A stretch of DNA of 64,000 nt from Bifidobacterium catenulatum subsp. kashiwanohense JCM 15439 = DSM 21854 (GCF_001042615.1 NZ_AP012327.1:62001-126000), one strand, 5' to 3'; counted from the stretch's first letter, positions 35,531 through 45,133 are shown. A program made the numbers and translations. Notes: a model not told the origin generated them from the letters alone.

Positions 35531-35610
35531 TCAAACCGGTTCGACACGCGCATTGCCACCTTCGGACTGGACAACAACGCCTCTCTCGAGGTAGCATCGA
35601 ACCGGTTCGA
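35531..35610. promoter_or_regulatory. Two LacI operators before sucrose phosphorylase
   Basis: TCAAACCGGTTCGA at 35531-35544 and the perfect palindrome TCGAACCGGTTCGA at 35597-35610, 66 bp apart. Repeated ACGTAC motifs follow at 35612-35640. Confidence 0.75.
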
Positions 35611-35754
35611 TACGTACGTGAGTACGTAAATCCGTACGTACTTATGCGCAGGCAATGCGCGCAAGTACGTGCAACACAGTCATAAACACATATAAACAGC
35701 AAACAGGTAGACGCGCACACATTGCATCCGCGCCCATGAGCCAAGGGAGGTCCC

Positions 35755-37269
35755 ATGAAAAACAAAGTGCAACTCATCACTTACGCCGATCGTCTCGGCG
35801 ATGGCACTCTTAGCTCGATGACCGACATCCTGCGCACCCGCTTCGACGGCGTGTATGACGGCGTGCATATCCTGCCGTTCTTCACCCCATTCGACGGTGC
35901 GGATGCAGGCTTCGACCCGATCGACCACACCAAGGTCGACCCGCGTCTCGGCAGCTGGGACGACGTCGCTGAACTTTCCAAGACCCACGGCATCATGGTC
36001 GATGCCATCGTCAACCACATGAGCTGGGAATCCAAGCAGTTCCAAGACGTACTTGAAAAAGGTGAGGAATCCGAGTATTACCCGATGTTTCTGACCATGA
36101 GCTCCGTCTTCCCGAACGGCGCCACCGAAGAGGATCTGGCCGGCATCTACCGTCCGCGCCCGGGCCTGCCGTTCACCCACTACAAGTTCGCCGGCAAGAC
36201 CCGCCTGGTCTGGGTCAGCTTCACCCCGCAGCAGGTTGATATTGACACCGATTCCGACAAGGGCTGGGAATACCTCATGTCCATCTTCGATCAGATGGCC
36301 GCGTCCCACGTCAGCTACATCCGTCTCGACGCCGTCGGCTACGGCGCTAAGGAAGCTGGCACAAGCTGCTTCATGACTCCGAAGACGTTCAAGCTCATCT
36401 CCCGCCTGCGTGAGGAGGGCATCAAGCGCGGTCTGGAAATCCTCATCGAAGTGCATTCCTACTACAAGAAGCAGGTTGAGATTGCATCGAAGGTCGATCG
36501 CGTCTACGATTTCGCGCTTCCGCCGCTGCTGCTGCATTCGTTGAATACCGGTCACATTGAACCCGTGGCGCACTGGACCGACATCCGCCCGAACAACGCC
36601 GTCACCGTGCTCGACACGCACGACGGCATCGGCGTGATCGACATCGGCTCCGACCAGTTGGATCGTTCGCTCAAGGGGCTCGTGCCTGATGAGGACGTTG
36701 ACAATCTCGTCAACACCATTCACGCGAACACGCACGGCGAATCGCAGGCCGCTACCGGCGCTGCCGCGTCCAATCTTGATCTGTATCAGGTCAACAGCAC
36801 CTACTATTCGGCGCTAGGATGCAACGATCAGCACTATATTGCGGCTCGCGCAGTGCAATTCTTCCTGCCAGGCGTTCCACAGGTCTACTATGTTGGCGCG
36901 CTTGCCGGCAAGAACGACATGGAGCTGCTGCGCAAGACCAATAATGGCCGCGATATCAATCGCCATTACTATTCCACTGCTGAGATTGATGAGAATCTGC
37001 AGCGTCCGGTGGTGAAGGCGTTGAATGCGCTCGCCAAGTTCCGCAATGAGCTTGACGCGTTCGACGGAACCTTTTCGTACAGCGCCGACGGTGACACGTC
37101 CATCAGCTTCACGTGGAAGGGCGCAACTACCGAGGCCACGCTCACCTTCGAGCCGGGTCGCGGTCTTGGTGTGGAGAACACCACGCCGGTCGCCACGCTC
37201 GCATGGCGTGATTCCGTGGGCGAACATCGTACGGACGATCTGATCGCCAATCCGCCGATCGTCGCTTGA
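35755..37269 (+). CDS. scrP: Sucrose phosphorylase (GH13_18)
   Basis: Cytoplasmic enzyme converting sucrose and phosphate to glucose 1-phosphate and fructose. Exactly 504 residues, as the B. adolescentis enzyme, with nearly the same sequence from MKNKVQLITYADRLGDGT to LIANPPIVA. The catalytic nucleophile is Asp192 (IRLDAVG), the acid/base Glu232 (LIEVHS), and the transition-state stabiliser Asp lies in LDTHDGIG. The start is fixed by AAGGGAGG before ATG 35755. Two LacI operators lie upstream and a terminator follows. Glucose 1-phosphate enters central metabolism without ATP, which is the known benefit of this enzyme in bifidobacteria. Confidence 0.98.
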   Translation: MKNKVQLITYADRLGDGTLSSMTDILRTRFDGVYDGVHILPFFTPFDGADAGFDPIDHTKVDPRLGSWDDVAELSKTHGIMVDAIVNHMSWESKQFQDVLEKGEESEYYPMFLTMSSVFPNGATEEDLAGIYRPRPGLPFTHYKFAGKTRLVWVSFTPQQVDIDTDSDKGWEYLMSIFDQMAASHVSYIRLDAVGYGAKEAGTSCFMTPKTFKLISRLREEGIKRGLEILIEVHSYYKKQVEIASKVDRVYDFALPPLLLHSLNTGHIEPVAHWTDIRPNNAVTVLDTHDGIGVIDIGSDQLDRSLKGLVPDEDVDNLVNTIHANTHGESQAATGAAASNLDLYQVNSTYYSALGCNDQHYIAARAVQFFLPGVPQVYYVGALAGKNDMELLRKTNNGRDINRHYYSTAEIDENLQRPVVKALNALAKFRNELDAFDGTFSYSADGDTSISFTWKGATTEATLTFEPGRGLGVENTTPVATLAWRDSVGEHRTDDLIANPPIVA

Positions 37270-37292
37270 TCGCGCGTGCATCCATAAATCTG

Positions 37293-37332
37293 TAATCGTC
37301 CTTCTTGTCACCTCTCCTTCAGGAAGGACGAT
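37293..37332 (+). terminator. Hairpin behind sucrose phosphorylase
   Basis: AATCGTCCTTC pairs with GAAGGACGATT around an 18-base loop. No long T-run. Confidence 0.65.
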
Positions 37333-37408
37333 TCGCATTCTGCTTCTCAAGAAATCGTTTTTCCCGAGAATCAGCTGAAATCCAAGCACAAACGGGTAAG
37401 GTGAGCAT

Positions 37409-38065
37409 ATGTCAAAGATGTCAAAGCTCTTCGATCAAAACAACATGTTTTTCACCATCATGGGCGTGCTGTTCGATCTGATTATTCTCAACGTGCTCAC
37501 GTTGCTCTGCTGCATTCCGATCGTTACGGCTGGCGCTTCATTCACGGCCATGCACAACGTGCTGTGGCACATGGTCCGTCATGAGGAGACGTATGTGTCG
37601 CGCCAGTTTTTTGACTCGTTCAAGCGCAACCTCAAGCAGTCGTTGCTGCCGTGGCTGGCATTCCTGTTGGCTGCGGCGGTGCTGACGGTCGACGGCATGC
37701 TCGCTTGGTCGTCGGACGTTTTGCGTATTCCGATGATGATCGTCGTGGTGTTCGCCGGACTGGTCATCATTGCGATTGCGCAGTATTTTTTCCCGTTGCT
37801 GTCCCGTTACGACAATCCCACGTCGACGATGCTGAGGAACGCGGCGAAACTCGCGCTTGGCTTCTTCCCATGCACGCTGTGCATGCTGGTGATACTTGCC
37901 GCTTTCGCCGCGTTATACGTGCAGTTTTTCGTCTATGCTATTCCGCTATTGCTGATGATGGGTATTTCGCTACCGCAATACTGCTGCGCATGGATTTACA
38001 ACTGGATTTTTCGCCGTGTCGATGGTGAGATCGATGCGAAGGGACGTAAGGTTGAGCGTTCCTGA
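37409..38065 (+). CDS. YesL/DUF624-family membrane protein
   Basis: Membrane protein of 218 residues with about five helices (19-41, 75-95, 103-125, 143-165, 172-195). The start FDQNNMFFTIMGVLFDLIILN with LLCCIPIVTAGASFTAM is the hallmark of DUF624/YesL. These proteins occur next to carbohydrate-uptake genes in Gram-positive bacteria and are thought to assist ABC sugar importers, but no activity is established. Start ATG 37409 follows AAGGTGA. It sits between sucrose phosphorylase and the GH13 glucosidase, fitting the usual context. Confidence 0.85.
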   Translation: MSKMSKLFDQNNMFFTIMGVLFDLIILNVLTLLCCIPIVTAGASFTAMHNVLWHMVRHEETYVSRQFFDSFKRNLKQSLLPWLAFLLAAAVLTVDGMLAWSSDVLRIPMMIVVVFAGLVIIAIAQYFFPLLSRYDNPTSTMLRNAAKLALGFFPCTLCMLVILAAFAALYVQFFVYAIPLLLMMGISLPQYCCAWIYNWIFRRVDGEIDAKGRKVERS

Positions 38066-38085
38066 ACGAGCCTTCCACAGTAATC

Positions 38086-38120
38086 AGGGGGCATTTCGCG
38101 ACTTGGTCGAAATGCCCCCT
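38086..38120. terminator. Bidirectional terminator between YesL-like and GH13 genes
   Basis: AGGGGGCATTTCG pairs perfectly with CGAAATGCCCCCT around a 9-base loop, between two convergent genes. Confidence 0.8.
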
Positions 38121-38136
38121 AATCGTATATTGCGAC

Positions 38137-39708
38137 TTATCCGAATATCGTCGCGCTGCCGGCGGGCGTATGCAGCAAGGTGCCATCGCAGCGGGCCGCC
38201 GCGTCGCCAATCGCCAGCAGGACGTCGGCGTGCGCAAGCCGGTCCGCGTAATCGTCGGGCAGCGTGCAGCTTGCGTCGGCGTCGGACGTATTGATGGCGA
38301 TTACGATTCGCTCGTCGCCTGCGCTGCGCGCGTATACCAGTGGGTGGGCATGGTCCTCGGCATGTAGGAATACGATTGCTCCGTCGGCCTGCAGCGCGGG
38401 ATGAGCCAGCCGCAAGGTGTTGAACGACCGTACCGTTTCTAGCAGCGACGCTGCGTCGCCTTCCTGCGAAGCCACGTCCGGACGGTCGTCGGAGGGGTCG
38501 ATCGGCAGATACAGGTCTCCGCTGTGCGCCGCCGAGAAACCGGCGTTGGTATTGCGATTCCACTGCATCGGCGTGCGGGATCCGGTACGTTCGTAGCCGC
38601 CTTCCTTCGACAGCAGCCCGTGCTCGTAGCGCATGCCGATTTCGTCGCCGTAGTAGATGAACGGGCAACCGGGCAGGGTCAGCAGGAACGCGAAGGCGAG
38701 TTTCATCTCGCCCGGGGTGAGAGTGTCGCGCATGCGGATCATGTCATGGTTGCCCGACGGCACGCAGATGTATCCCAGTCCTTTGGTGTCGGCGAGCATG
38801 GCCTGATACGTGTCTACGAACGCCTTGATGTCACCGTTGGCGGAGGCGGAGAAATACGGGTTCTCTCGAAACAGGTCGAGGTAGTGCGAGGGGCCGAAAT
38901 GTAGGAGGAAATCCATGTCGAATCCGGAGTGCAGCGCATTGACTGGATCGCCCCATTCCGAGACCAGCACGGCATCGGGGTGGGTTTCGTCCAGGTGCGC
39001 GCGCACCTGACGCCACAGCTGTTTGGTCCAATAATAGTCGGGATCTTCCTTGACGAGGCTGCCGGCCATGTCTACGCGGAAACCGTCCGCGCCCAGTCCG
39101 AGCCAGAAATCCATGATGTTTTGGATGAGCAGGCGTCCCTCTTGCGCTTCGGGTGAGTCGGCGGCGAACTGCCAGTCTTCGGTGACGGTTCCGAATCCGT
39201 AGTTGAGGCACGCTTGCGTGGAGAAGCAGTTGACAGCCGCGGCATCGGGGCGTTCCGCGATGCCGCCAAGGAAGCCTCGGATTGATTCATATGGCGAATT
39301 CAGGTTCGGCGATTGTGTCATCGGACGCCAGATATAGCGGTCGGTCCATGCGTTGCGCGTGCCTTTGCCGGATTCCAGGAACCATGGATTGTCGATTGCG
39401 GTGTGCCCTGGCACCAGGTCGAGCAATACGTGCATGTCGAATTCATGTGCGCGGTCGAACAGTCGGTGCAGGTCTTCGTTGGTGCCGTAGCGTTCTGCGG
39501 TGGCGTAGTAGTCGCGTACGTCGTAGCCGGCATCGTAGACCGATGAGTCGAAACAGGGGTTGATCCAGATTGCGTTGCAGCCGAGGTTGCTGATGTAGTC
39601 GAGTTTGTTGATGATGCCTTGGAAATCGCCGATGCCGTCACTGTTCGTATCGTTGAACGACTGCGGATAAACCTCGTAGAAAATCGCATTGTTGAGCCAG
39701 GATGCCAT
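38137..39708 (-). CDS. GH13 alpha-glucosidase-like glycoside hydrolase
   Basis: Cytoplasmic alpha-glycosidase of 523 residues. The four GH13 regions are visible: DLVPGHTA (region I), GFRVDMAGS with nucleophile Asp213, VLVSEWGD with acid/base Glu251 and SGNHD with Asp322. The N-terminal half of the barrel (FYEVYPQSFNDTNSDGIGDFQGI) is typical of oligo-1,6-glucosidase/trehalose-6-phosphate hydrolase-like enzymes (GH13_31 and neighbours), but the QPDLN motif is replaced by QSPNLN. Activity on alpha-glucosides imported by the adjacent ABC system is likely; exact linkage preference is open. It is divergent from the ABC operon, with a shared regulatory region. Confidence 0.85.
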   Translation of the reverse strand: MASWLNNAIFYEVYPQSFNDTNSDGIGDFQGIINKLDYISNLGCNAIWINPCFDSSVYDAGYDVRDYYATAERYGTNEDLHRLFDRAHEFDMHVLLDLVPGHTAIDNPWFLESGKGTRNAWTDRYIWRPMTQSPNLNSPYESIRGFLGGIAERPDAAAVNCFSTQACLNYGFGTVTEDWQFAADSPEAQEGRLLIQNIMDFWLGLGADGFRVDMAGSLVKEDPDYYWTKQLWRQVRAHLDETHPDAVLVSEWGDPVNALHSGFDMDFLLHFGPSHYLDLFRENPYFSASANGDIKAFVDTYQAMLADTKGLGYICVPSGNHDMIRMRDTLTPGEMKLAFAFLLTLPGCPFIYYGDEIGMRYEHGLLSKEGGYERTGSRTPMQWNRNTNAGFSAAHSGDLYLPIDPSDDRPDVASQEGDAASLLETVRSFNTLRLAHPALQADGAIVFLHAEDHAHPLVYARSAGDERIVIAINTSDADASCTLPDDYADRLAHADVLLAIGDAAARCDGTLLHTPAGSATIFG

Positions 39709-39836
39709 TTGTCCTCCGTAAAACGCACGCCTTCGTTGCGATGCACAGCTGTATCACAGGTGTTGGGACGGGCTGTGCGGTTTTGACGGTCATTGTACCA
39801 CACGCCATTTTTTATTAACTGTGTCAATTTCAATGA

Positions 39837-39860
39837 TTGCAACGCCTCAAGGCGTTGCAA
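39837..39860. promoter_or_regulatory. Perfect 24-bp palindrome in the divergent GH13/ABC region
   Basis: Arms TTGCAACGCC and GGCGTTGCAA around TCAA. It may be the operator of a second LacI-type regulator controlling the GH13 gene, or an mRNA hairpin. No T-run in either direction. Confidence 0.5.
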
Positions 39861-39893
39861 CACGCCGATGATGAGGGGCTTTCCAAGATTTTA

Positions 39894-39927
39894 TCAAACC
39901 GGTTTGACAAGGCTCGAACTGGTTTGA
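39894..39927. promoter_or_regulatory. Two LacI operators before the ABC importer operon
   Basis: TCAAACCGGTTTGA (39894-39907, perfect palindrome) and TCGAACTGGTTTGA (39914-39927), 20 bp apart and about 120 bp upstream of the binding-protein start. They match the sites before sucrose phosphorylase. Confidence 0.75.
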
Positions 39928-40042
39928 TAAAGTCATCTATCAAGAACCGAGGAACACAACAAGGAAGGTTGGGTCTCGCTGTTCGATATCACTTCACCAA
40001 GCAAAGCTGCGGGGTGGATCGTGGATAGAAAGGGATTGGAAA

Positions 40043-41329
40043 ATGAGCAAGTTCTCTTCTTGGAAGAAGGCTGGCACCGCTATCGTCGCAACGTTGATGA
40101 CCGTTGGCATGCTGGGAGCATGCGGATCGTCGTCCAGTTCCAGCGGAACCAAGGTCACTATCTTCAACTCCAAGGTCGAGATTGAAAGCCAGATGGAGGA
40201 CATGGCCAAGAAATACTCCAAGGAGAAGGGCGTAGACGTCGAGGTCTACTACTCCAACGACACCGTTTCCGCTCACCTCGCCACTAAGTACGCTTCCAAG
40301 GATCCATACACCATCTCCATGGTTGATGCCAAGGATGTCTACTCGCTGGCCAAGGAGCACGCCGTTGACCTGTCCGATCAGGATTGGGTCAAGGACACTG
40401 ACTACGCCATCAGCATCGACGGCAAAACCTACGGCTTCCCGGTTTCCGTCGAAGCCCGTGGCCTGATCTACAATGCTGACGCCATCAAGAAGGTCACCGG
40501 TAAGGAATTCAAGCCTGAGAACTACAAGACCCTTGACGAATTCAAGGATCTCATCGACGAGCTCAAGGCCGGCGGCATGAAATCCCCGACCGGTGTCATG
40601 AAGGAAGACTGGTCCCTCGCCGGGCACCTCCTGCCGGAAGTCTACGAGGAGCAGGAAGATCCGGACGCCTTCTGCCATGAGCTCAAGGATGGCAAGGTTG
40701 ACCTCAGCTCCAACGCCAAGTGGAACTCCCTGATGGACTTCTTCGACGTGATGAAGGACAACAACTACGCCAAGTCCTCCGCCATCTCCGCCGAGCGTGA
40801 GGTGACTGAGCAGAAGCTAGCCGAGGGCGAGATTGCTTTCATGTTCGGCGGCAACTGGGATTGGTCCGTGCTTAACCAGTACGATTACACCGAGAACATG
40901 GGCCTCATGCCGGTTCCGCAGAACACCGATGACGGCTCCAATGAGAAGCTTGTCGGCGGCGGCTCCAAGTACTTCTTCATCGACTCCTCCGACAACACCT
41001 CCGACGAGCAGCGTAAGGCCGCCAAGGACTTCCTGAACTGGCTTGCCGAAGACAAGGAAGGTCAGGAGTTCATCTCCAAGGATGCCGCTCTGATCTCCCC
41101 GTTCAAGAACAACGAGATTGAAGCATCCGATCCGCTGGGTAAGTCCGTGAAGTCCTACGCTGACGCCGGCAAGCTGATCGACAACTACAACTACCTGCCT
41201 GACGACCACTTCTCCGTGCTCGGCGCGGCCTTCCAGAAGTGGCTCGCAGGTGAAGAGGACCGTGCAGGCCTCGCCCAGGACATCCAGGACTACTGGAAGA
41301 CCGCTAAGTTCACCGGCGCAACCGCCTGA
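40043..41329 (+). CDS. Sugar ABC transporter substrate-binding lipoprotein
   Basis: Extracellular lipoprotein of 428 residues of the SBP_bac_1 family. The N-terminus has Lys residues, a hydrophobic core and the lipobox LGAC with Cys27, then a Ser-rich linker. The mature part contains typical elements such as YGFPVSVEARGLIYN and IAFMFGGNWDW. Together with two permease genes it forms an importer without its own ATPase, as is usual where a shared MsiK-like ATPase serves several systems. LacI operators shared with sucrose phosphorylase suggest sucrose, raffinose-type or other alpha-glucosides as ligand. Confidence 0.9.
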   Translation: MSKFSSWKKAGTAIVATLMTVGMLGACGSSSSSSGTKVTIFNSKVEIESQMEDMAKKYSKEKGVDVEVYYSNDTVSAHLATKYASKDPYTISMVDAKDVYSLAKEHAVDLSDQDWVKDTDYAISIDGKTYGFPVSVEARGLIYNADAIKKVTGKEFKPENYKTLDEFKDLIDELKAGGMKSPTGVMKEDWSLAGHLLPEVYEEQEDPDAFCHELKDGKVDLSSNAKWNSLMDFFDVMKDNNYAKSSAISAEREVTEQKLAEGEIAFMFGGNWDWSVLNQYDYTENMGLMPVPQNTDDGSNEKLVGGGSKYFFIDSSDNTSDEQRKAAKDFLNWLAEDKEGQEFISKDAALISPFKNNEIEASDPLGKSVKSYADAGKLIDNYNYLPDDHFSVLGAAFQKWLAGEEDRAGLAQDIQDYWKTAKFTGATA

Positions 41330-41356
41330 ACTTCCAAATAATGCACCATGATGCAG

Positions 41357-41385
41357 GGTCCGCCGCTTCCTTCCTGCGGCGGACC
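41357..41385 (+). terminator. Intercistronic hairpin between binding-protein and permease genes
   Basis: GGTCCGCCGC pairs perfectly with GCGGCGGACC around a 9-base loop. Lacking a T-run, it probably stabilises the binding-protein mRNA or partly terminates, giving more binding protein than permease. Confidence 0.7.
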
Positions 41386-41414
41386 TTACATCCCCGGCAC
41401 GTATGGGATCCATC

Positions 41415-42293
41415 ATGAAACAGAATAAGCTTTCCTATAAAATCGGCCAGTTTCTGATGTTCGGTGGTCCGGCGACGATTCTTTTCTTCGCCGTGGTGAT
41501 CCTGCCGTTCTTTTATGGCCTCTATCTGACATTCACCAGCTGGGACGGCGTTTCGACAACGAAGCCGTTCGTTGGTCTCGAAAACTACAAGGCGGCTCTT
41601 GCCGACACCGCATATTGGCAGTCGCTTGGACGCACCTTCATCTACTCCGTCATCGCCGTCATCCTCACCAACATCGTCGCCTTTCTGCTGGCCTACCTCG
41701 TGACCAGCGGCATCAAGGGGCAGAACTTCTTCCGTGCGGGCTTCTTCATTCCGAACCTCATCGGCGGCATCGTTCTGGGCTACGTGTGGAAGTTCGTCTT
41801 CAACCGCGCATTCGTGGCTATCGCCGAAGCAGCGACGCAAACAGACCACGCATCGCTGCTCTCCACGCCAAACGGCGCAATGCTCTGCTTGATTCTCGTT
41901 TCGGTCTGGCAGTACGCAGGCTACATGATGCTGATTTACGTGGCAGGCTTCATGAGCGTTGACCAGAGCCTGAAGGAAGCGGCCATGATCGATGGCTGCA
42001 ACAAGGGCAAGGCCATGTGGCACGTGGTCATCCCGCTGATGCGCTCCTCCTTCGTTCAGTGCATCTTCCTGAGCACCACCCGCTGCTTCATGGTGTACGA
42101 CCTGAACCTTTCGCTTACCAAGGGCGAACCGTTCAACCAGTCGGTGCTCGCAGCAATGCACGTCTACAATCAGGCATTCGTTTACAAGAACTATGGCACC
42201 GGTCAGGCGGAGGCGTTGGTCCTCTTCATCGTCTGCGCAGTGATCGGCATGCTGCAGGTGTACTTCGGCAAGAAGGGTGAGGTGGCAGCATAA
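41415..42293 (+). CDS. Sugar ABC transporter permease (MalF/UgpA type)
   Basis: Membrane subunit of about 292 residues with six helices. The first periplasmic loop has LTFTSWDGV, and the ATPase-contact EAA motif is EAAMIDGCNKGKAMWHVVIPL. ATG at 41415 follows GGGATCC; an in-frame ATG lies at 41403. The stop overlaps the start of the second permease by one base (TAATG), so expression is coupled. Confidence 0.92.
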   Translation: MKQNKLSYKIGQFLMFGGPATILFFAVVILPFFYGLYLTFTSWDGVSTTKPFVGLENYKAALADTAYWQSLGRTFIYSVIAVILTNIVAFLLAYLVTSGIKGQNFFRAGFFIPNLIGGIVLGYVWKFVFNRAFVAIAEAATQTDHASLLSTPNGAMLCLILVSVWQYAGYMMLIYVAGFMSVDQSLKEAAMIDGCNKGKAMWHVVIPLMRSSFVQCIFLSTTRCFMVYDLNLSLTKGEPFNQSVLAAMHVYNQAFVYKNYGTGQAEALVLFIVCAVIGMLQVYFGKKGEVAA

Positions 42294-43150
42294 TGAAGGG
42301 TCAAGTCAGCACTCGCACTAAGGTCCTGCATGCACTGATGATCGTCGTTCTGACGATTCTGCTGCTGCTATTCATCGCACCGTTCATCCTGGTCGTGATT
42401 AACGTCTTCAAGACCAAGGCAGACATCAACACCGCTCCGCTGGCACTGATCGGTAAGCACGGGTTCACCCTGGAGAACTTCCCCAGGGCAATGGACAAGA
42501 TGAACTTCGTCACCGTGTTCGGCAACTCCGCGATCATCACCATCAGCGCAACCATATTGACCATCCTGTTCTCCGCGATGTGCGCGTACGTAATCGTGCG
42601 CAACCCCTCGTGGAAGTTCGGCGGCATGGTGTTTGCACTCATGGTGGCCTCCATGGTCATTCCGTTCCAAGTGCTCATGGTTCCGCTCGTCTCCGTCTAT
42701 GGCGGCCTGCTCGACGTGTTGAATAGCCGTATCACGCTGATTCTCATGCACACCGGCTTCTCGGTTTCTCTGGCGGTGTTTATGTTCCACGGCGCGATCA
42801 AGACGAACATTCCGAACGAGCTTGAAGAAGCGGCCAGCATCGACGGCTGTTCCAAGTGGCGCACCTTCTGGACGATCGTGTTCCCGCTGCTTAAGCCGAC
42901 CGTCGCCACCGTCGCCATCATCGATGCCATGGCGTTCTGGAACGACTACCTGCTGCCGTCCTTGGTTCTGGGCCGTCGCGAACTGTACACCATTCCGATT
43001 GCAACCCAGATCTTCTACGGCACCTACTCCAACGACATCGGCCTGATCATGGCGGCCCTGCTGCTGGCCATGCTGCCGATTCTCATCCTGTACCTGTTCC
43101 TGCAGCGCTATATCGTCGAAGGCGTGACCTCCGGCGCAGTCAAGGGCTGA
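42293..43150 (+). CDS. Sugar ABC transporter permease (MalG/UgpE type)
   Basis: Second membrane subunit, 285 residues, six helices, with EAA motif EEAASIDGCSKWRTFWTIVFPL and the family-typical MALG-like segment AFWNDYLLPSLVLG. It completes the importer with the two preceding genes; the ATPase must be encoded elsewhere. A strong terminator follows at 43200. Confidence 0.93.
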   Translation: MKGQVSTRTKVLHALMIVVLTILLLLFIAPFILVVINVFKTKADINTAPLALIGKHGFTLENFPRAMDKMNFVTVFGNSAIITISATILTILFSAMCAYVIVRNPSWKFGGMVFALMVASMVIPFQVLMVPLVSVYGGLLDVLNSRITLILMHTGFSVSLAVFMFHGAIKTNIPNELEEAASIDGCSKWRTFWTIVFPLLKPTVATVAIIDAMAFWNDYLLPSLVLGRRELYTIPIATQIFYGTYSNDIGLIMAALLLAMLPILILYLFLQRYIVEGVTSGAVKG

Positions 43151-43199
43151 TCGAACGGTATAGAATCCGCAATCGTAACTGAACAGACTCACACAACAG

Positions 43200-43237
43200 G
43201 CCCGGATGCGAAGCGATAATCGCATCCGGGCTTTTCT
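43200..43237 (+). terminator. Rho-independent terminator of the ABC operon
   Basis: GCCCGGATGCGA pairs perfectly with TCGCATCCGGGC around an 8-base loop, followed by TTTTCTT. Confidence 0.9.
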
Positions 43238-43267
43238 TATGCGATATCGATTCTTATGCGATATCGA
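43234..43267. repeat. Tandem 17-bp repeat
   Basis: Two identical adjacent units (43234-43250 and 43251-43267), each with the dyad GCGATATCG-like core. It is 215 bp upstream of the MFS gene; a regulator site is possible. A further dyad GCACTG/CAGTGC nested in AATCGC/GCGATT lies at about 43335-43375. Confidence 0.6.
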
Positions 43268-43482
43268 TATTGAGATTGCCATCGCATGTTTCTGCTGCCT
43301 GACAGGACGTATTGATATGGTTGATTCCGCCGAAAGAATCGCTCGAATGCACTGTTGCAGTGCGTCCGGGCGATTTTCATATGTACTGAATATTCGTGTG
43401 ACATTTCGAAACGAGCAACGAAATAGAAGCAAGAACGAGAAGCGACAATATAAAACAAGAAAAACAGGAATAGAAACAAGAG

Positions 43483-45084
43483 ATGACTGAAGACAATCAA
43501 CATAATGCAGATGAGCAGCAGACTCCAATGCAGCCGCAGCCGCTGCCGGGCCAGGTATTTGTGCGCCCCGGCATCGATGACCGTCCCGATTACGAAAAAA
43601 CGCTGACCGAAGAGACCAAAGCGGCCCTGAAGCGCCTGGCCGTACAGCAGAATCCGCGCGTGCCCGAGGCTTCCAACGAGCGCCCGGAAGTGCAGCAGAC
43701 CCTCATCAACACGGAAAGTGGCTCCCCGCTGACCGCGTTCGCCCATCTTGATGCCGCCGTGCCGAACCTCGAATCGTCGTTCCTTGACCTGCGCGATCCG
43801 ATGACCGCGCCCGACGGCACTACGCCCACCAAGCCACAGGTGCATCGCCTCACCGCCGGCTTCGCGCTCGGTGCGCTACTGTTCACCGCGCCGATGGCCG
43901 CGCTCAACTCCGTGCTCATTCCACAGACCATCAGCCGTCTTTCTGGCACCGACCGCGTCACCGATCTGGCGCTGCTCAGCGTCGTCGGCACGCTGCTGAC
44001 GTTCCTGATGAATGCGTGGATTTCCGTCGGATCCGACCATTCGTACTGCCCGCTGGGTCGCCGCACCCCGTGGATCATCGCCGGCACGGTGCTGACCGCC
44101 ACGTCGGTGGCGATTCTTTCCGCATGCGATTTCATGCCGTTGGTCATCGTGTTCTGGCTGTTCACGCTGATCGGATATGCGATGGTGTCGATGCCGCTGA
44201 CGGCCGCTTTCGGTGAGCGCGTGCCCGACAAGTTCCGTGATCGTGCGGACGCGTGGCATGGCGTTGGCCAGGCGTTCGGCCAGGTGTTGGGCATTATCGC
44301 GGCCGTTTCGCTTACGTGGGCCGCCGACGATTCCGGTTGGGATGGCACCACGCGTTTCGCCATGATGGTGTTTGCGTTGTGCCTGGTGGTGGCTGGTGTG
44401 GCTACGTTGCTGGTGTTGCCGTTTGAGGGTTCCAGCAGCTATTTGCCTCGTGAGGGTGTGAAGAAGGGCGATTATTTTTCGCAGTATCGCCCGCCGAAGG
44501 GCGCTCCGAAGTTCTTCATTGCGTTTGCCGCGCGCATGTTTGCCATCGCAGCCACTTCCGGCATTGCGATTTACCAGTGGTATCTTGCGCAGGATGGTTT
44601 GGGTGATGTTTCGCAGGTCGCCATGTTTGGTTTGTCCGGAGCGGCTGCGGTTATGTCGGTGATGGCCGTTGCCGCGTTCGTTGGCTCGCTGTTGGCTGCG
44701 CTGCTGCTTGGTCGTATCGCCCGCGCTTTCAAGGATTCCCGTATTCCCGCAATTGCCGCCTGCCTGTTGTTTGTGGTTGCTGTAGTACTTCCGTTGACAC
44801 CGATCGATAATGCGATGGCAGTTGCGTTGTATGCGCTGTTTGCAGGTTTCGCGTATGTGGTGTACGACGGCGTGAGCCAAGGGTTGAATCTTGCGACGTT
44901 GCCGGATGTGCGTTCCGTTGGTCGTTCGTTGGCCGCGTTCAGTTTGGCGAATACGTTCGGTTCGTTGATTGGCGCTGTCGTTTGCGCGATTGCGATTGCG
45001 GTGACTGGCGAGTATCTGCTGATTTTCGCTGTTGCCGCCGGTTGCATGGCTGTTGCGGGCGTGCTGACGTTGCTGCTGAAATGA
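43483..45084 (+). CDS. MFS sugar transporter (GPH/SLC45-like)
   Basis: Membrane carrier of 533 residues with twelve helices after a 120-residue polar, Gln/Pro-rich N-terminus. The first loop motif GSDHSYCPLGRRTPWIIAG matches the MFS motif of the GPH/sucrose-symporter-like group (D..S...GRR.PWI). FGERVPDKFRDRADAWHG and DGVSQGLNLATLPDVRSVGRS are further family features. Location in a sucrose phosphorylase locus suggests sucrose or another disaccharide imported with protons. Ribosome-binding site is weak (ACAAGAG). A 13-bp hairpin follows the gene. Confidence 0.82.
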   Translation: MTEDNQHNADEQQTPMQPQPLPGQVFVRPGIDDRPDYEKTLTEETKAALKRLAVQQNPRVPEASNERPEVQQTLINTESGSPLTAFAHLDAAVPNLESSFLDLRDPMTAPDGTTPTKPQVHRLTAGFALGALLFTAPMAALNSVLIPQTISRLSGTDRVTDLALLSVVGTLLTFLMNAWISVGSDHSYCPLGRRTPWIIAGTVLTATSVAILSACDFMPLVIVFWLFTLIGYAMVSMPLTAAFGERVPDKFRDRADAWHGVGQAFGQVLGIIAAVSLTWAADDSGWDGTTRFAMMVFALCLVVAGVATLLVLPFEGSSSYLPREGVKKGDYFSQYRPPKGAPKFFIAFAARMFAIAATSGIAIYQWYLAQDGLGDVSQVAMFGLSGAAAVMSVMAVAAFVGSLLAALLLGRIARAFKDSRIPAIAACLLFVVAVVLPLTPIDNAMAVALYALFAGFAYVVYDGVSQGLNLATLPDVRSVGRSLAAFSLANTFGSLIGAVVCAIAIAVTGEYLLIFAVAAGCMAVAGVLTLLLK

Positions 45085-45133
45085 TTTGGATGATCTGAGA
45101 TAATCCGAAAAAACGAATATCAAATTCAAAATT

